A DNA stretch of 48,947 bases, taken from NCBI GenBank assembly GCA_021773235.1, contig JAJFKL010000042.1, positions 1 through 48,947 on the forward strand, read 5' to 3'. Source of the stretch: Gammaproteobacteria bacterium (GTDB taxonomy: Bacteria > Pseudomonadota > Gammaproteobacteria > Eutrophobiales > Eutrophobiaceae). The notes beneath the pieces are model-generated. The model had not been told where the DNA came from, did not search any database, and worked only from the letters and a program-made list of their open reading frames with translations. The first letter of the stretch is position 1, and the number at the start of each line of letters is the position of its first letter. This document shows, in pieces, positions 28,245-38,131 of this stretch. Made by a program: the position numbers and the translations under genes.

Positions 28245-30890
28245 ATGGGTAATGTTATCGCAGATAAGTTCTTGTTTGACGAAGTCCTTTTTCAACGAGA
28301 GCTTAAGCAACAAAACCAACCTTTAAGCACTTTCAAAACAACTCTAAAAGACGGGCACGATTACCTCATTGAAGAATTCAAGTCTGGTGAAAACATTGAA
28401 CTCATTGTCAAAAAACAAGGTTGGTTCATAGATCGATTACTCGTTTTTGCCTGGCAACAATTTGTTGATTCTGAAGACTACAGCCTGGTTGCAGTGGGCG
28501 GTTATGGCCGCTCTGAGCTAATGCTTGCATCAGACATTGACCTTATGATCCTTGAAAAGAGATGGGCAAATAAAGATAACAAACAACAAGTGTCATCCTT
28601 CCTTACTTTTCTATGGGACTTTGGACTTGAAGTTGGTCACAGTGTCAGGACAGTGAAGGAATGTCAGTATGAAGCAAAAAATGACATCACGATTATGACC
28701 AACATCATGGAGTCCAGGTTGCTATGTGGCAATAAGAAAATTTATGAAAAAATGCGTAAAGCAACAAATTCTAAAAAATTCTGGCCCGCACGAAAATATT
28801 TCGAATCAAAGTTAATAGAACAAAAAACACGCCATGAAAAATATAATGACTCTGAAAGCAAACTCGAACCTAATATAAAAGAATCACCTGGCGGGCTAAG
28901 AGATATCCAGATGATAAGCTGGGTTGCCAAACGCCATTTTGACAACATCGACTTAAGCAGTCTTGTAAAACAGAAGTTTCTCACCAAAGAAGAATACCGC
29001 TTGCTCGAAAGCGGCCGAAACTTACTCTGGCGCGTTCGATTTGCCTTACATATGACAACAAATCGGCGGGAAGACCGATTGCTGTTTGAATATCAAAGAC
29101 CAGTCGCAGAGCTGATGGGATTTACCAGCAAAGACAATAAAGGTATCGAAGAATTCATGAAAATGTATTTCAAGTCGATACGAGAAATCAGCCGTTTGAA
29201 TGAAATGTTACTACAGCATTTTCAAGAAGAAATAATCTACAAAAAGCGTAAAGAGAAAATTATTCCTATTAATGCTCGTTTTCAGAAAAGGAACGATTAC
29301 ATAGAAGTCGTCAATAAAAATATTTTTAAACGCTATCCATTTGCTCTGTTCGAAATCTTTTTACTCTGCCAGCAAAATCCAACAACAAAAGGTGTGCGCG
29401 CCAGCACGATTCGGCTTATCAGAAGCAATCTAAATTTGATAGATGATGATTTTCGAAACGATATCCGCAACCAAAGCTTGTTTATAGAAATAATAAAACA
29501 ACCTAACCTGGTCGGACACAAATTTAGAATGATGCATCGCTATGGAGTATTAGGTGCATACATGCCTACGTTTGCGGCCATTGAAGGACAAATGCAATTT
29601 GATCTATTTCATATTTTTACGGTCGACGAACATATTTTAACAGTCATTCAAAACCTTAGACTTTTTGGAACAGATGCATACAAAGAAAAGTTTCCCATCT
29701 GCAATGGTATTACTAAGAAACTACCAAAATTAGAATTACTTTATCTTGCTGGTTTATTTCATGACATTGCAAAAGGTCGTGGTGGCGACCATGCCAAATT
29801 AGGTATTAAAGACGCTCTTGATTTTTGCAAGTTGCATCGCCTCAGTGATTACGACTCAAAGCTCGTAGCATGGTTAGTCGAGAAACATTTATTAATAAGT
29901 AAAACTGCGCAACGTGAAGACATAGATGACCCCGTTGTTATAAAAAGATTTGCCAATGAAGTCCGGGATCAGAATCATTTAGATTATCTCCATATCCTCA
30001 CCGTTGCAGACATATGCGGGACTAACCCGGAACTTTGGAACAGTTGGAAGTCAACACAATTAACGAATCTATATCAACACACATTATATGAGTTAAGACG
30101 CGGCAATGAAAAACCTATACTGAAAAAAGAACGTATTAAAGATACTAAACAAGAATCACTAGTTTTGATCGCAGACAAGAACCTGCTGGAACAAAGTATC
30201 TTTGGTCTTTGGAAAACTGTTGATGATGATTATTTCCTTAGACATAACTCTGATGAAATTGCCTGGCATACACAAGGGATCCTCAAGCATAAAAATAAAG
30301 CTGAGCCCTTGGTTTTGGTTATGAAAAATTCTAGCCGTGGTGGAAGCCTTATTTTTGTCTATATGCAAGATAGAAAAAATATATTCGCAACAACTACCAG
30401 AGCAATTGAAAAACTAGGGCTTACAGTTGTAGATGCAAAGATCATTACTAATCGAAGAGATTTCACATTAGATACGTTTGTCGTTTTAGAAAATGATGGC
30501 GCGCTGATTAAAAATAATGAGCGAAGCAACGAAGTAAAAAATCGAATATTAAAAGATTTAAAATCCACAACAAACATAGTTGATCAAGGTAATTGGCTTG
30601 AAAACAGGCAATTGAAAAGCTTTAACTTACCGACACATGTCACCTTCGAATCGGATGAAAACAATAATCGAACCATCATGGAAGTCAGCACCATTGATCG
30701 TCCTGGCATACTTTCGCGAATAGGATTGGCAATGGATATGTGTGGGGCTAAATTACAGAATGCAAAAATTGCAACCTATGGTGAACGTGCTGAAGACATC
30801 TTTTATTTACAAAACGATGAAAATAAAATGATCGAAGACCCCATGAAATTTGAATGTTTAAAGAGTTCTATTATTGATGCGCTTTCCTGA
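28245..30890 (+). CDS. glnD: Bifunctional PII uridylyltransferase/uridylyl-removing enzyme
   Basis: GlnD senses glutamine and adds or removes UMP on PII proteins, setting glutamine synthetase activity and nitrogen gene expression. The 881 residues show the nucleotidyltransferase motif GGYGRSELMLASDIDL (D97, D99), a GlnE/GlnD helical region and the HD domain (LAGLFHDIAKGRGGDH, about 500-515). Two ACT domains lie at the C-terminus, one near 700-780 and one near 805-880. The map-glnD pair is standard for gammaproteobacteria. Confidence 0.96.
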   Translation: MGNVIADKFLFDEVLFQRELKQQNQPLSTFKTTLKDGHDYLIEEFKSGENIELIVKKQGWFIDRLLVFAWQQFVDSEDYSLVAVGGYGRSELMLASDIDLMILEKRWANKDNKQQVSSFLTFLWDFGLEVGHSVRTVKECQYEAKNDITIMTNIMESRLLCGNKKIYEKMRKATNSKKFWPARKYFESKLIEQKTRHEKYNDSESKLEPNIKESPGGLRDIQMISWVAKRHFDNIDLSSLVKQKFLTKEEYRLLESGRNLLWRVRFALHMTTNRREDRLLFEYQRPVAELMGFTSKDNKGIEEFMKMYFKSIREISRLNEMLLQHFQEEIIYKKRKEKIIPINARFQKRNDYIEVVNKNIFKRYPFALFEIFLLCQQNPTTKGVRASTIRLIRSNLNLIDDDFRNDIRNQSLFIEIIKQPNLVGHKFRMMHRYGVLGAYMPTFAAIEGQMQFDLFHIFTVDEHILTVIQNLRLFGTDAYKEKFPICNGITKKLPKLELLYLAGLFHDIAKGRGGDHAKLGIKDALDFCKLHRLSDYDSKLVAWLVEKHLLISKTAQREDIDDPVVIKRFANEVRDQNHLDYLHILTVADICGTNPELWNSWKSTQLTNLYQHTLYELRRGNEKPILKKERIKDTKQESLVLIADKNLLEQSIFGLWKTVDDDYFLRHNSDEIAWHTQGILKHKNKAEPLVLVMKNSSRGGSLIFVYMQDRKNIFATTTRAIEKLGLTVVDAKIITNRRDFTLDTFVVLENDGALIKNNERSNEVKNRILKDLKSTTNIVDQGNWLENRQLKSFNLPTHVTFESDENNNRTIMEVSTIDRPGILSRIGLAMDMCGAKLQNAKIATYGERAEDIFYLQNDENKMIEDPMKFECLKSSIIDALS

Positions 30891-30915
30891 TTATCTGATT
30901 TTTTAACGCCATTTC

Positions 30916-31581
30916 ATGAATATCTCTCCACCTAACAGCAGTTCTGAATTGCTAGACAGAGCAAAAAATATAGCGGGGCTTACAATTCAACAACTCGCAA
31001 ATAAAATGAATGTGCCTATTCCACAATCAACGACGCATGCAAAAGGTTGGTTTGGTAATTTGCTAGAACTCTCACTCGGTGCAAATGCCGCTAGTGCTCC
31101 AGAACCTGATTTTGTAAATTTAGGGATCGAATTAAAATCAATTCCTATTGATGCAAATGGTAAACCTAAAGAATCAACTTACATATGTGTTACTCAACTA
31201 GACCCTGTTGCCTTATCGTCCTGGGAGAAATCATTGGTAAAATGTAAGTTAACAGAAGTATTGTGGGTACCCTTTGAAGCAAACAAGAACACACCTGTTC
31301 CTTTGCGGCGCATAGGCTCAGCTATATTATGGCAACCAAATAGACTACAAGAAAAACAATTGAAAGATGATTGGCAAGAACTCAGTGACATGATCGTCTT
31401 GGGTGATATTGATAAGATTAGTTCCTCCATGGGAAAGTATTTACAAATTAGACCTAAAGGTGCTAATTCCAAAAGTTTGACTAATGATAAGAATCAATCG
31501 GGCACGAATAAATTAACGCTACCCCGTGGTTTTTACTTACGTCCTTCTTTCACTCATTCAATCATTTCTAAAAATAGATAA
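30916..31581 (+). CDS. mutH: DNA mismatch repair endonuclease MutH
   Basis: MutH nicks the unmethylated strand at hemimethylated GATC sites after MutS-MutL activation. The 221-residue protein has the nuclease triad D65-x6-E72-x-K74 in PDFVNLGIELKS, spaced as in E. coli MutH (D70, E77, K79). It also has the N-terminal helix with AKGWFGNLLE and the C-terminal LPRGFYLRPSFT segment. MutH occurs with Dam methylation, so the genome should encode Dam; neither dam nor mutSL is in the window. It follows glnD by 25 bases. Confidence 0.95.
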   Translation: MNISPPNSSSELLDRAKNIAGLTIQQLANKMNVPIPQSTTHAKGWFGNLLELSLGANAASAPEPDFVNLGIELKSIPIDANGKPKESTYICVTQLDPVALSSWEKSLVKCKLTEVLWVPFEANKNTPVPLRRIGSAILWQPNRLQEKQLKDDWQELSDMIVLGDIDKISSSMGKYLQIRPKGANSKSLTNDKNQSGTNKLTLPRGFYLRPSFTHSIISKNR

Positions 31582-31594
31582 TAACTGTATTGAT

Positions 31595-32581
31595 ATGCCC
31601 ACAAACCAAATAGATAGACGATTAAGCATCGCCCCGATGATGGATCATACCGACAAACACTTTCGGTATTTTATGCGTCTGTTGTCGAAACATGCCGTGC
31701 TTTATACAGAAATGATAACTACCGGTGCGTTGATACATGGAGACCGTAAACGATTTCTTGAATTCAACCAGATTGAACACCCCTTAGCTATTCAATTGGG
31801 AGGGAATAACCCGGCAAACCTTGCTGAATGCGCGCATATTGCCGAAAGTGAAGGTTATGACGAAGTTAACCTAAATATTGGTTGCCCCAGTGACCGTGTA
31901 CAAAATGGTCAATTTGGTGCTTGCTTGATGTCAAACACAGAACTCGTCAGTGATTGCGTAAACAAGATTCAGTCGACCGTAAAAATTCCCGTCACAGTAA
32001 AAACAAGGATTGGGATAGATGAACAGGACTCATATGAATTTCTAGAGAAATTCGTCAACACTGTAAGTGTCGCAGGTTGTAATACATTTATAATTCATGC
32101 GAGAAAAGCATTATTGAGTGGGTTAAGTCCTAAACAAAATAGAGAAATTCCACCGCTAAACTATGAACGCGTTCATAAAATAAAACAGCAATTTCCATCT
32201 TTAAATATAACGATAAATGGTGGCTTTACCGAACTGGCGCAAATCAAATCGCAATTAGAACATGTAGATGGCGTTATGGTTGGAAGAGCGGCGTATCAAA
32301 ACCCCTTTATGTTGGTACAAGCAGACAAGCTTCTCTATGAGGACGACTCGCCATTACAAACTCGAGAAGAAATACTGGGCAAATTCAAAAATTACGCTGT
32401 TGAACAAATAGAGAGTGGCTTTAATATTAAAAGTCTAACCCGACATATTATCGGCCTTTATCAAGGCCAGTCAGGAGCACGTAAGTATCGCCGAATGCTT
32501 TCAGACGCCATTCCTAAAGAGTTAAATGCTTGTCAATATCTCGACAAAGTCATTCAATCTGTTTCAAGAACACCCACTTGA
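31595..32581 (+). CDS. dusA: tRNA-dihydrouridine synthase A
   Basis: This FMN enzyme reduces uridine 20 and 20a in the tRNA D-loop. The 328-residue TIM barrel starts RLSIAPMMDHTDKHFRYF and has the catalytic C97 in NLNIGCPSD, VKTRIGID, FIIHARKA and the NGGF phosphate-binding turn. I chose the ATG at 31595, 13 bases after mutH, because the longer frame would overlap mutH and add residues not seen in the family. The C-terminal helical domain is complete. Confidence 0.95.
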   Translation: MPTNQIDRRLSIAPMMDHTDKHFRYFMRLLSKHAVLYTEMITTGALIHGDRKRFLEFNQIEHPLAIQLGGNNPANLAECAHIAESEGYDEVNLNIGCPSDRVQNGQFGACLMSNTELVSDCVNKIQSTVKIPVTVKTRIGIDEQDSYEFLEKFVNTVSVAGCNTFIIHARKALLSGLSPKQNREIPPLNYERVHKIKQQFPSLNITINGGFTELAQIKSQLEHVDGVMVGRAAYQNPFMLVQADKLLYEDDSPLQTREEILGKFKNYAVEQIESGFNIKSLTRHIIGLYQGQSGARKYRRMLSDAIPKELNACQYLDKVIQSVSRTPT

Positions 32582-32626
32582 TAAAGTAATATAGAACTAA
32601 TATCAGGTTGGCTGACTCATAGTTTT

Positions 32627-32651
32627 GTGGGAACATATTGCCGCTTCCCAC
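32627..32651 (+). promoter_or_regulatory. Perfect hairpin in front of the FKBP gene
   Basis: GTGGGAA and TTCCCAC form a perfect 7-base stem around an 11-base loop, 33 bases before the FKBP ATG. No T tract follows, so it is not a clear terminator for dusA. It may be a 5' leader structure or a protein-binding dyad. Confidence 0.35.
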
Positions 32652-32684
32652 CACTACAAAAATTTAATCTACATTGAGGTTCTT

Positions 32685-33356
32685 ATGAAAATATTTAAAT
32701 CTGCTTTTGTTTTAATTTTAAGTCTTACTTTTCTAAATGCATATGCAGCAAAAGTAGAAACAGACTTAGAGAAGATCAGTTATACATTAGGGGTAGTCTT
32801 TGGGGAAAACGTCAACCGTCAAGGAATGGAACTGGACACGCCAGCATTTTTACAAGCTATCGAAGATGTTCTCTCAAGTGCAGAACTAAAAATAAGTAAA
32901 GATGACATGCAAGTTATTATGCAAGAATTTCAAAAAGCGGAACAAGATAGACAGAATAACCAGGCATCTACAAACAAGACCACTGGTGAAAAGTATTTAG
33001 CTGCTAACAAAACAAAGGAAGGCGTTATGGAAACAGCTAGTGGTCTGCAATACAGGGTTCTTACCGCAGGCACAGGGGAAAAACCTTCTAGCAGCAGCAA
33101 GGTGCTTGTTCATTATCGTGGCACACTCATTGATGGTACTGAATTTGATAGTTCCTACGCACGTGGTGAACCCGTCGAACTTGGTGTTGGTCAGGTTATA
33201 AAGGGCTGGCAAGAAATATTACCGTTAATGGCCGCAGGTTCTAAATGGCAAATCGTCGTACCTTCAGATTTAGCGTACGGTCAACGCGGCGCTGGTGGTG
33301 CTATCGGCCCTAACTCTACTTTATTGTTTGATATCGAGCTTATTGAAATTAAATAA
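32685..33356 (+). CDS. FKBP-type peptidyl-prolyl isomerase, periplasmic (FkpA/Mip type)
   Basis: This protein catalyses cis-trans prolyl isomerisation and acts as a chaperone in the periplasm. From the ATG at 32685 (GAGG upstream) it has 223 residues, with a signal peptide ending AYA at about 21. An N-terminal helical dimerisation region (about 25-115) follows, starting KISYTLGVVFGENV, then the FKBP domain with LVHYRGTLIDGTEFDSSY, VIKGWQE and the IPSDLAYG-like VPSDLAYGQRG. The V-shaped FkpA/Mip architecture is inferred from this order. Confidence 0.92.
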   Translation: MKIFKSAFVLILSLTFLNAYAAKVETDLEKISYTLGVVFGENVNRQGMELDTPAFLQAIEDVLSSAELKISKDDMQVIMQEFQKAEQDRQNNQASTNKTTGEKYLAANKTKEGVMETASGLQYRVLTAGTGEKPSSSSKVLVHYRGTLIDGTEFDSSYARGEPVELGVGQVIKGWQEILPLMAAGSKWQIVVPSDLAYGQRGAGGAIGPNSTLLFDIELIEIK

Positions 33357-33361
33357 TAATC

Positions 33362-35278
33362 CTAATTAAGTTTTCTCAATGCCAATACAGTGACGTCGTC
33401 GCTTAATTTATTGGCCTGATATGCTTTTACTGTTGCCAATGTAGAATCACAGAGTTCTAAAAGACTCATTTCTGCATTGGCAGACAGTAATGTTTCAAAG
33501 TGCCGTTCTCCAAAAAACTCACCTTCCGGGAGGCGTGCTTCTAAAATTCCATCGGTATATAAAACAATCGTTTCATCTTTCTTTAGCTTTATAGTTTCTT
33601 CACCAAACTCTGCATCTTCTAACATGCCGACTATTGTTCCCGTTGGTTGTCCAAATTGAGCAACGTGTCCATCTCTCGTGATTAAATATGGAATGACATG
33701 ACCGCCATTGGCATAACACAGATCGCCACTACTTATATTATATTCAGCAACAAATACCGTAACGAACATGGGTTGATCTCGATCTTGTATCAAGAGTTGA
33801 TTTAATTCAGTCAGAATTTGAGCCGGGCTATGTCCTTTAGCCGCAAGGTTTCTAATATGTGTCCGGCTGACTGCCATTAATAGCGCAGGGCCTACGCCTT
33901 TCCCCGACACATCTGCTATTACGATAAATAAACGACAAGAATCTAACAAAAAGAAATCAAAAAAATCACCCGCTACATGACTGGCCGCATGATTGATTCC
34001 GTGTAAATCAAATTCATCATAGTCAGGAAATGCCGGGAATTTACTTGGTATCAAGGTTGATTGAATACTTCGAGCAATGGTTAATTCATTTTCAACTGCA
34101 TCACGTGCAGCATACTGCTTCTTTAATTCATCTACATGTTGTCTAAGTTGTAGCGTCATATGATTAAATGCTCGACTCAACTGCCCTATTTCGTCTTTTG
34201 CAGTTATACCCTTAATGCTTGTAGACAGGTCACCATCTGCTAATTGTTTAACCGCATCAGTTAGCATTTTAAGAGGTTGAGTTAAACTCTTTGAAACTAT
34301 CAGGACACAAATTATTGCCAGAACCAGGATAATACTGATTCCAAACACTGCGCGTTGAATTTGCATTCTTGTGAAGGCAAATACTTCTCGCTCTGGTAAC
34401 GCAGTCGCAAAACCCCACCCGGTGGATGTGATTGGCGCATAAAAAACCCAATAGGGCTCATCAATATCGGTAGATAATTTTTCAACCCTTACCTGGCCAC
34501 TTTTACCTTCACGAACCTCTTTATTCAATAAAACTAAACCGGGGTCATTGCCCTCTCGTGAAACATCCTGAAGAGTTTTAGTCATTATTAATGCTGGATT
34601 AGGATGCGTAATAAACCGTCCTTTCTTACTCGTGATAACAAAGGCATTATCCGTTAAGGTTTCCAGTCCAGAATGTTTTTGTAGTTGGGTTAAATCAATG
34701 TCGATAAAACTAACGCCCGCAAATTCATCCTCAAGGAAGAAAGGTACTGCAACAGTCGCTTTTATATTATTCCCTAATGATTCATCAAAGTACGGTTCAG
34801 ACCAAGTAGAAGCATTCGCAGCTTTTGTTTCGAAATACCAGTCCTCTTTTTTTAATTTCCTCGATTCATTTATTCCAAGAGATCCAACTTCTTCCTCGCT
34901 AGTCTTGTAAAAATAAATTGATGATTTTTCGTCGCTATCTTTTTCAAAGATGATGCCAACACCATGAATTTGAGTTTTACTTAGCAGCGTATTTTTTAAA
35001 ACTGATGAGAGTAGACCTTCACTCAAAGTAACATCATTTCCTAATATGCCAGCATTAACATTTGCCAAGCTAGCTATTGCATTAAATTCAGATCCCAGAA
35101 TCTCCGCATAATTCTTGGCTTGAATGATGACATTCTTTGACAATTGTTCTTCTGCAGACGTCGAAATTTTTGACATCGTAAAAAACACACCCAAAATAAA
35201 AAAGAATATGATGGGGATAACAATAAAAAGAATGAGCTTTACGCGAATTGATGCATACGCATTTGATAGTTGGTTCAT
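33362..35278 (-). CDS. Cache-HAMP-PP2C (SpoIIE/RsbU-like) transmembrane phosphatase
   Basis: This 638-residue signalling protein has a first helix at about 15-38 and an extracytoplasmic Cache sensor (about 40-295). A second helix lies at about 305-327, followed by a HAMP linker (about 328-382, with DEIGQLSRAFNHM) and a PP2C/SpoIIE phosphatase domain to the end. Metal-binding motifs are IADVSGKGVGPALLM and ILYTDGILEAR. Such enzymes dephosphorylate anti-anti-sigma or other Ser/Thr-phosphorylated partners. No STAS or kinase gene adjoins it. It is convergent with the FKBP gene, five bases apart. Confidence 0.93.
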   Translation of the reverse strand: MNQLSNAYASIRVKLILFIVIPIIFFFILGVFFTMSKISTSAEEQLSKNVIIQAKNYAEILGSEFNAIASLANVNAGILGNDVTLSEGLLSSVLKNTLLSKTQIHGVGIIFEKDSDEKSSIYFYKTSEEEVGSLGINESRKLKKEDWYFETKAANASTWSEPYFDESLGNNIKATVAVPFFLEDEFAGVSFIDIDLTQLQKHSGLETLTDNAFVITSKKGRFITHPNPALIMTKTLQDVSREGNDPGLVLLNKEVREGKSGQVRVEKLSTDIDEPYWVFYAPITSTGWGFATALPEREVFAFTRMQIQRAVFGISIILVLAIICVLIVSKSLTQPLKMLTDAVKQLADGDLSTSIKGITAKDEIGQLSRAFNHMTLQLRQHVDELKKQYAARDAVENELTIARSIQSTLIPSKFPAFPDYDEFDLHGINHAASHVAGDFFDFFLLDSCRLFIVIADVSGKGVGPALLMAVSRTHIRNLAAKGHSPAQILTELNQLLIQDRDQPMFVTVFVAEYNISSGDLCYANGGHVIPYLITRDGHVAQFGQPTGTIVGMLEDAEFGEETIKLKKDETIVLYTDGILEARLPEGEFFGERHFETLLSANAEMSLLELCDSTLATVKAYQANKLSDDVTVLALRKLN

Positions 35279-35375
35279 TATTAAAAAATAGTGATTAATC
35301 TATGTTTATAAACGATTTTTTATGTTATTTTTAGCCCAGTTTGGGACAAAATAATAACGTAATCTTCAGAAGTCT

Positions 35376-35837
35376 ATGAAAATGCCTATAAAAACCGGCT
35401 TTAACAAGCTGTTTATCGCACTGTTATGCACTTTCGCTTTCAGCGGAATCGCTATTGCCAACGCAGAATCTGAAAACTTATTTAATAGCGGCTTGGCTCA
35501 TTTTGAAGACGAAAAGTACAGTGAAGCAATTAAAAAACTTAAGGTTGCTGTTGAAATAGAACCCCAAGTAGCTGAATATCATCATATTTTAGCAAAAAGC
35601 TATGGTCGTGAGGCTGAAAGAACTAACTGGTTCAAAGCCGTCAAATATGCAAAGAAAACGCTGGTTCATCTTGAAATTGCAGCAGAACTTGATAGCCAAA
35701 ACATTGATATCCTTGATGATCTAATGGATTACTATCGAGAAGCCCCTGGGTTTCTAGGCGGTAACACAAAGAAAGCCAATAAAATTGAAGATTTAATCAA
35801 TAAAATCAGTAATAGCGAAGATTTGGCCAAAATTTGA
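35376..35837 (+). CDS. Small periplasmic TPR-like protein
   Basis: This 153-residue protein has a signal peptide ending at about residue 30 (AIANA) and two to three TPR-like helical hairpins: FNSGLAHFEDEKYSEAIKKL, then VAEYHHILAKSYG, then LEIAAELDSQNIDIL. A YREAPGFLGGN segment near the C-terminus is shared by some secreted TPR proteins. It is divergent from the phosphatase gene and may be its partner, but nothing in the sequence proves it. Precise function is unknown. Confidence 0.75.
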   Translation: MKMPIKTGFNKLFIALLCTFAFSGIAIANAESENLFNSGLAHFEDEKYSEAIKKLKVAVEIEPQVAEYHHILAKSYGREAERTNWFKAVKYAKKTLVHLEIAAELDSQNIDILDDLMDYYREAPGFLGGNTKKANKIEDLINKISNSEDLAKI

Positions 35838-35910
35838 ATAAATATTGCATGCCCATATGGACATGAGGTATCAATTAGTGAAAGTACATACTGTTTATAA
35901 GTTAAACGTT

Positions 35911-35939
35911 TTGTTGGATTGCACTTATACTTGTATTAA
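35911..35939 (+). promoter_or_regulatory. Candidate promoter for prc
   Basis: TTGTTG (35911-35916), a 17-base spacer and TATTAA (35934-35939) form a plausible sigma-70 promoter 58 bases before the prc start, in a 159-base AT-rich gap. The gap also holds the small palindrome CCATATGG near 35862. Confidence 0.4.
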
Positions 35940-35996
35940 TAGTCATTAGTAGATAAATAAAATCTCCATTAATAGACAAACCGAGTATTACTTATC

Positions 35997-38120
35997 TTGA
36001 AAAACATTAAACAGCTCTTCTTATTTGCCGGAACACTACTCTTAGTCTTCTCTAATGTCTCTGCGGACATAAAAACAGTTCCTGCCTCAGCACTAGAACC
36101 AGAAGGGAAACATATTCGGGCAAGCGAATTAATAACGCATATCTTAACAACCTACCATTACAAAAAAACCGAACTTGACGACAATCTTTCTGCATTAATT
36201 TACAAGCACTATCTGGAAAACCTTGATCAAAATAAGGCCTATTTTCTGAAAACAGACATTGATGAGTTTGACCAGTATAAATACGAAATTGATAACGCCA
36301 TCAGCAGATCCGATCTAGACCCTGCCTTTGAAATATTCAAACGCTACCGTAAGCGTGTTGATGAACGCATAAAGTTTGCACTTAATACAATCAACTCTGA
36401 TTTTGATTTTGCTATTGATGAAACCTATCGCTTTGATCGTCGTGAAGATGATTGGTTCGCAAATAAAGCTGGCTTGGACAAGCTTTGGCATAAACGTGTC
36501 AAAAACGATGTGTTGAATTTAAAGCTTACAAAAAAAGAACCTGATGAAATTAAAGAAACTTTAACAGATCGTTACAAGCGCATTCTCAGTAGCACGCTAC
36601 AACTGAACTCAAACGATGTATTTCAATCATTTATTAATGCCTACACCACAGCAATAGAACCACACACCGCCTACTTTTCACCGCGCACATCAGAAAACTT
36701 CGATATAAGCATGCGCTTATCGTTAGAAGGCATTGGTGCTGTATTACGTGGTGACAATGATTACACGCAAGTCGTAAAAATCATAAAAGGTGGTCCCGCA
36801 GACTTAAGTAATGAGATAAAAGCAGACGACAGAATCGTCGGTGTCGGACAAGATACTGATGGCAAGATAGTCGATGTGATTGGTTGGCGTCTGGATGATG
36901 TGGTTGACCTAATTCGAGGTCCTAAAGACAGTATAATAAGAGTTGAAGTTTTACCTAAAGATATCGGCGCTGAAGGCACATCTAAAATAGTGACGATGAC
37001 ACGCGATAAAATAAAACTTGAAGAACAAGATGCCAGTTCAAGTATTATCGATGTACCAGACACAGATACTCGTATCGGCGTAATTAACCTTCCTACCTTT
37101 TATATCGACTTTGCTGCACAAGCAGAAGGTAAAAAAGATTACAAAAGCACTTCGCGTGATGTTCGTAAATTGATTACATCCATGGTTAAAGAAAATATTT
37201 CTGGATTGATTATAGACTTACGCAGTAATGGTGGTGGTTCATTATCTGAAGCCCTGGAACTGACCGGTCTCTTCATTGACAGAGGGCCCGTCGTTCAAAC
37301 CAAGGATGCCTCTGGCAGAGTAGATATTAATTACGATCCAGAACCCGGCATTAGCTACCCCGGCCCATTAGCTGTATTGGTAGATCGTAATAGCGCATCG
37401 GCCTCTGAAATTTTTGCCGGTGCTATCCAAGATTACCGTAGAGGAATTATTATCGGCGAACCTACCTTTGGCAAAGGCACTGTGCAAAATGTCATTGACC
37501 TCAATCGCTTTATTAAAGAAAGCAATGAAGACCACGGCCGCTTAAAAACAACAATTGCACAATTCTTCCGCGTAAGTGGTGGTAGTAATCAACATAAAGG
37601 CGTCGTGCCCGATATAATTTTTCCAACAGCAGAAGATTCTTCCGATCAGGGAGAACGCGCTTATGAAAATGCATTACCCTGGGATCAGGTTAAACCCGCA
37701 CGTTACTATCCAACCAGCGCGCCTATCGATAGATTTGAAGTGGCTAAAGTAGAACACGAGAAAAGAATTAAAGAGAATAAATTATTTCAGTTGTTAATGG
37801 ACGACTTAAATGTAAAACGTGAAGCTAGCGATAAAAAGGAAATCTCACTACTGGAAAGTAAACGTAAGACAGAACGTGAAGAGCTATTAACTGCAAAAAA
37901 AGACATTCAAAATGCCATGCGCGTTGAAAAAGGATTGCCACCGCTGGATGATACAGAAGAAGATCTGGACGCATCTGATGAAGAAGATGATCCAATAGAT
38001 ATCTTACTAAATGAAACTGCAGAGATATTAAATGACTTAATATCACCGCCGAAAGAGAACACAGTCGATACAAGAACGGTAAATGCTAAAAAACCCGCTG
38101 CAGCAAATAACAACCTGTAA
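35997..38120 (+). CDS. prc: Carboxy-terminal processing protease Prc (tail-specific)
   Basis: Prc degrades or trims periplasmic proteins from their C-termini, including peptidoglycan enzymes. The 707-residue precursor starts at TTG and has a signal peptide to about 23. It has the Prc N-terminal helical domain, a PDZ domain (about 235-320), the protease core with the IDLRSNGGGSL strand, and a charged C-terminal extension. The catalytic residues S468, D479 and K493 have the same spacing as E. coli Prc S430, D441 and K455. No close ribosome binding site is seen for the TTG, but no upstream alternative exists. Confidence 0.95.
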   Translation: MKNIKQLFLFAGTLLLVFSNVSADIKTVPASALEPEGKHIRASELITHILTTYHYKKTELDDNLSALIYKHYLENLDQNKAYFLKTDIDEFDQYKYEIDNAISRSDLDPAFEIFKRYRKRVDERIKFALNTINSDFDFAIDETYRFDRREDDWFANKAGLDKLWHKRVKNDVLNLKLTKKEPDEIKETLTDRYKRILSSTLQLNSNDVFQSFINAYTTAIEPHTAYFSPRTSENFDISMRLSLEGIGAVLRGDNDYTQVVKIIKGGPADLSNEIKADDRIVGVGQDTDGKIVDVIGWRLDDVVDLIRGPKDSIIRVEVLPKDIGAEGTSKIVTMTRDKIKLEEQDASSSIIDVPDTDTRIGVINLPTFYIDFAAQAEGKKDYKSTSRDVRKLITSMVKENISGLIIDLRSNGGGSLSEALELTGLFIDRGPVVQTKDASGRVDINYDPEPGISYPGPLAVLVDRNSASASEIFAGAIQDYRRGIIIGEPTFGKGTVQNVIDLNRFIKESNEDHGRLKTTIAQFFRVSGGSNQHKGVVPDIIFPTAEDSSDQGERAYENALPWDQVKPARYYPTSAPIDRFEVAKVEHEKRIKENKLFQLLMDDLNVKREASDKKEISLLESKRKTEREELLTAKKDIQNAMRVEKGLPPLDDTEEDLDASDEEDDPIDILLNETAEILNDLISPPKENTVDTRTVNAKKPAAANNNL

Positions 38121-38131
38121 TAATCATTTAG

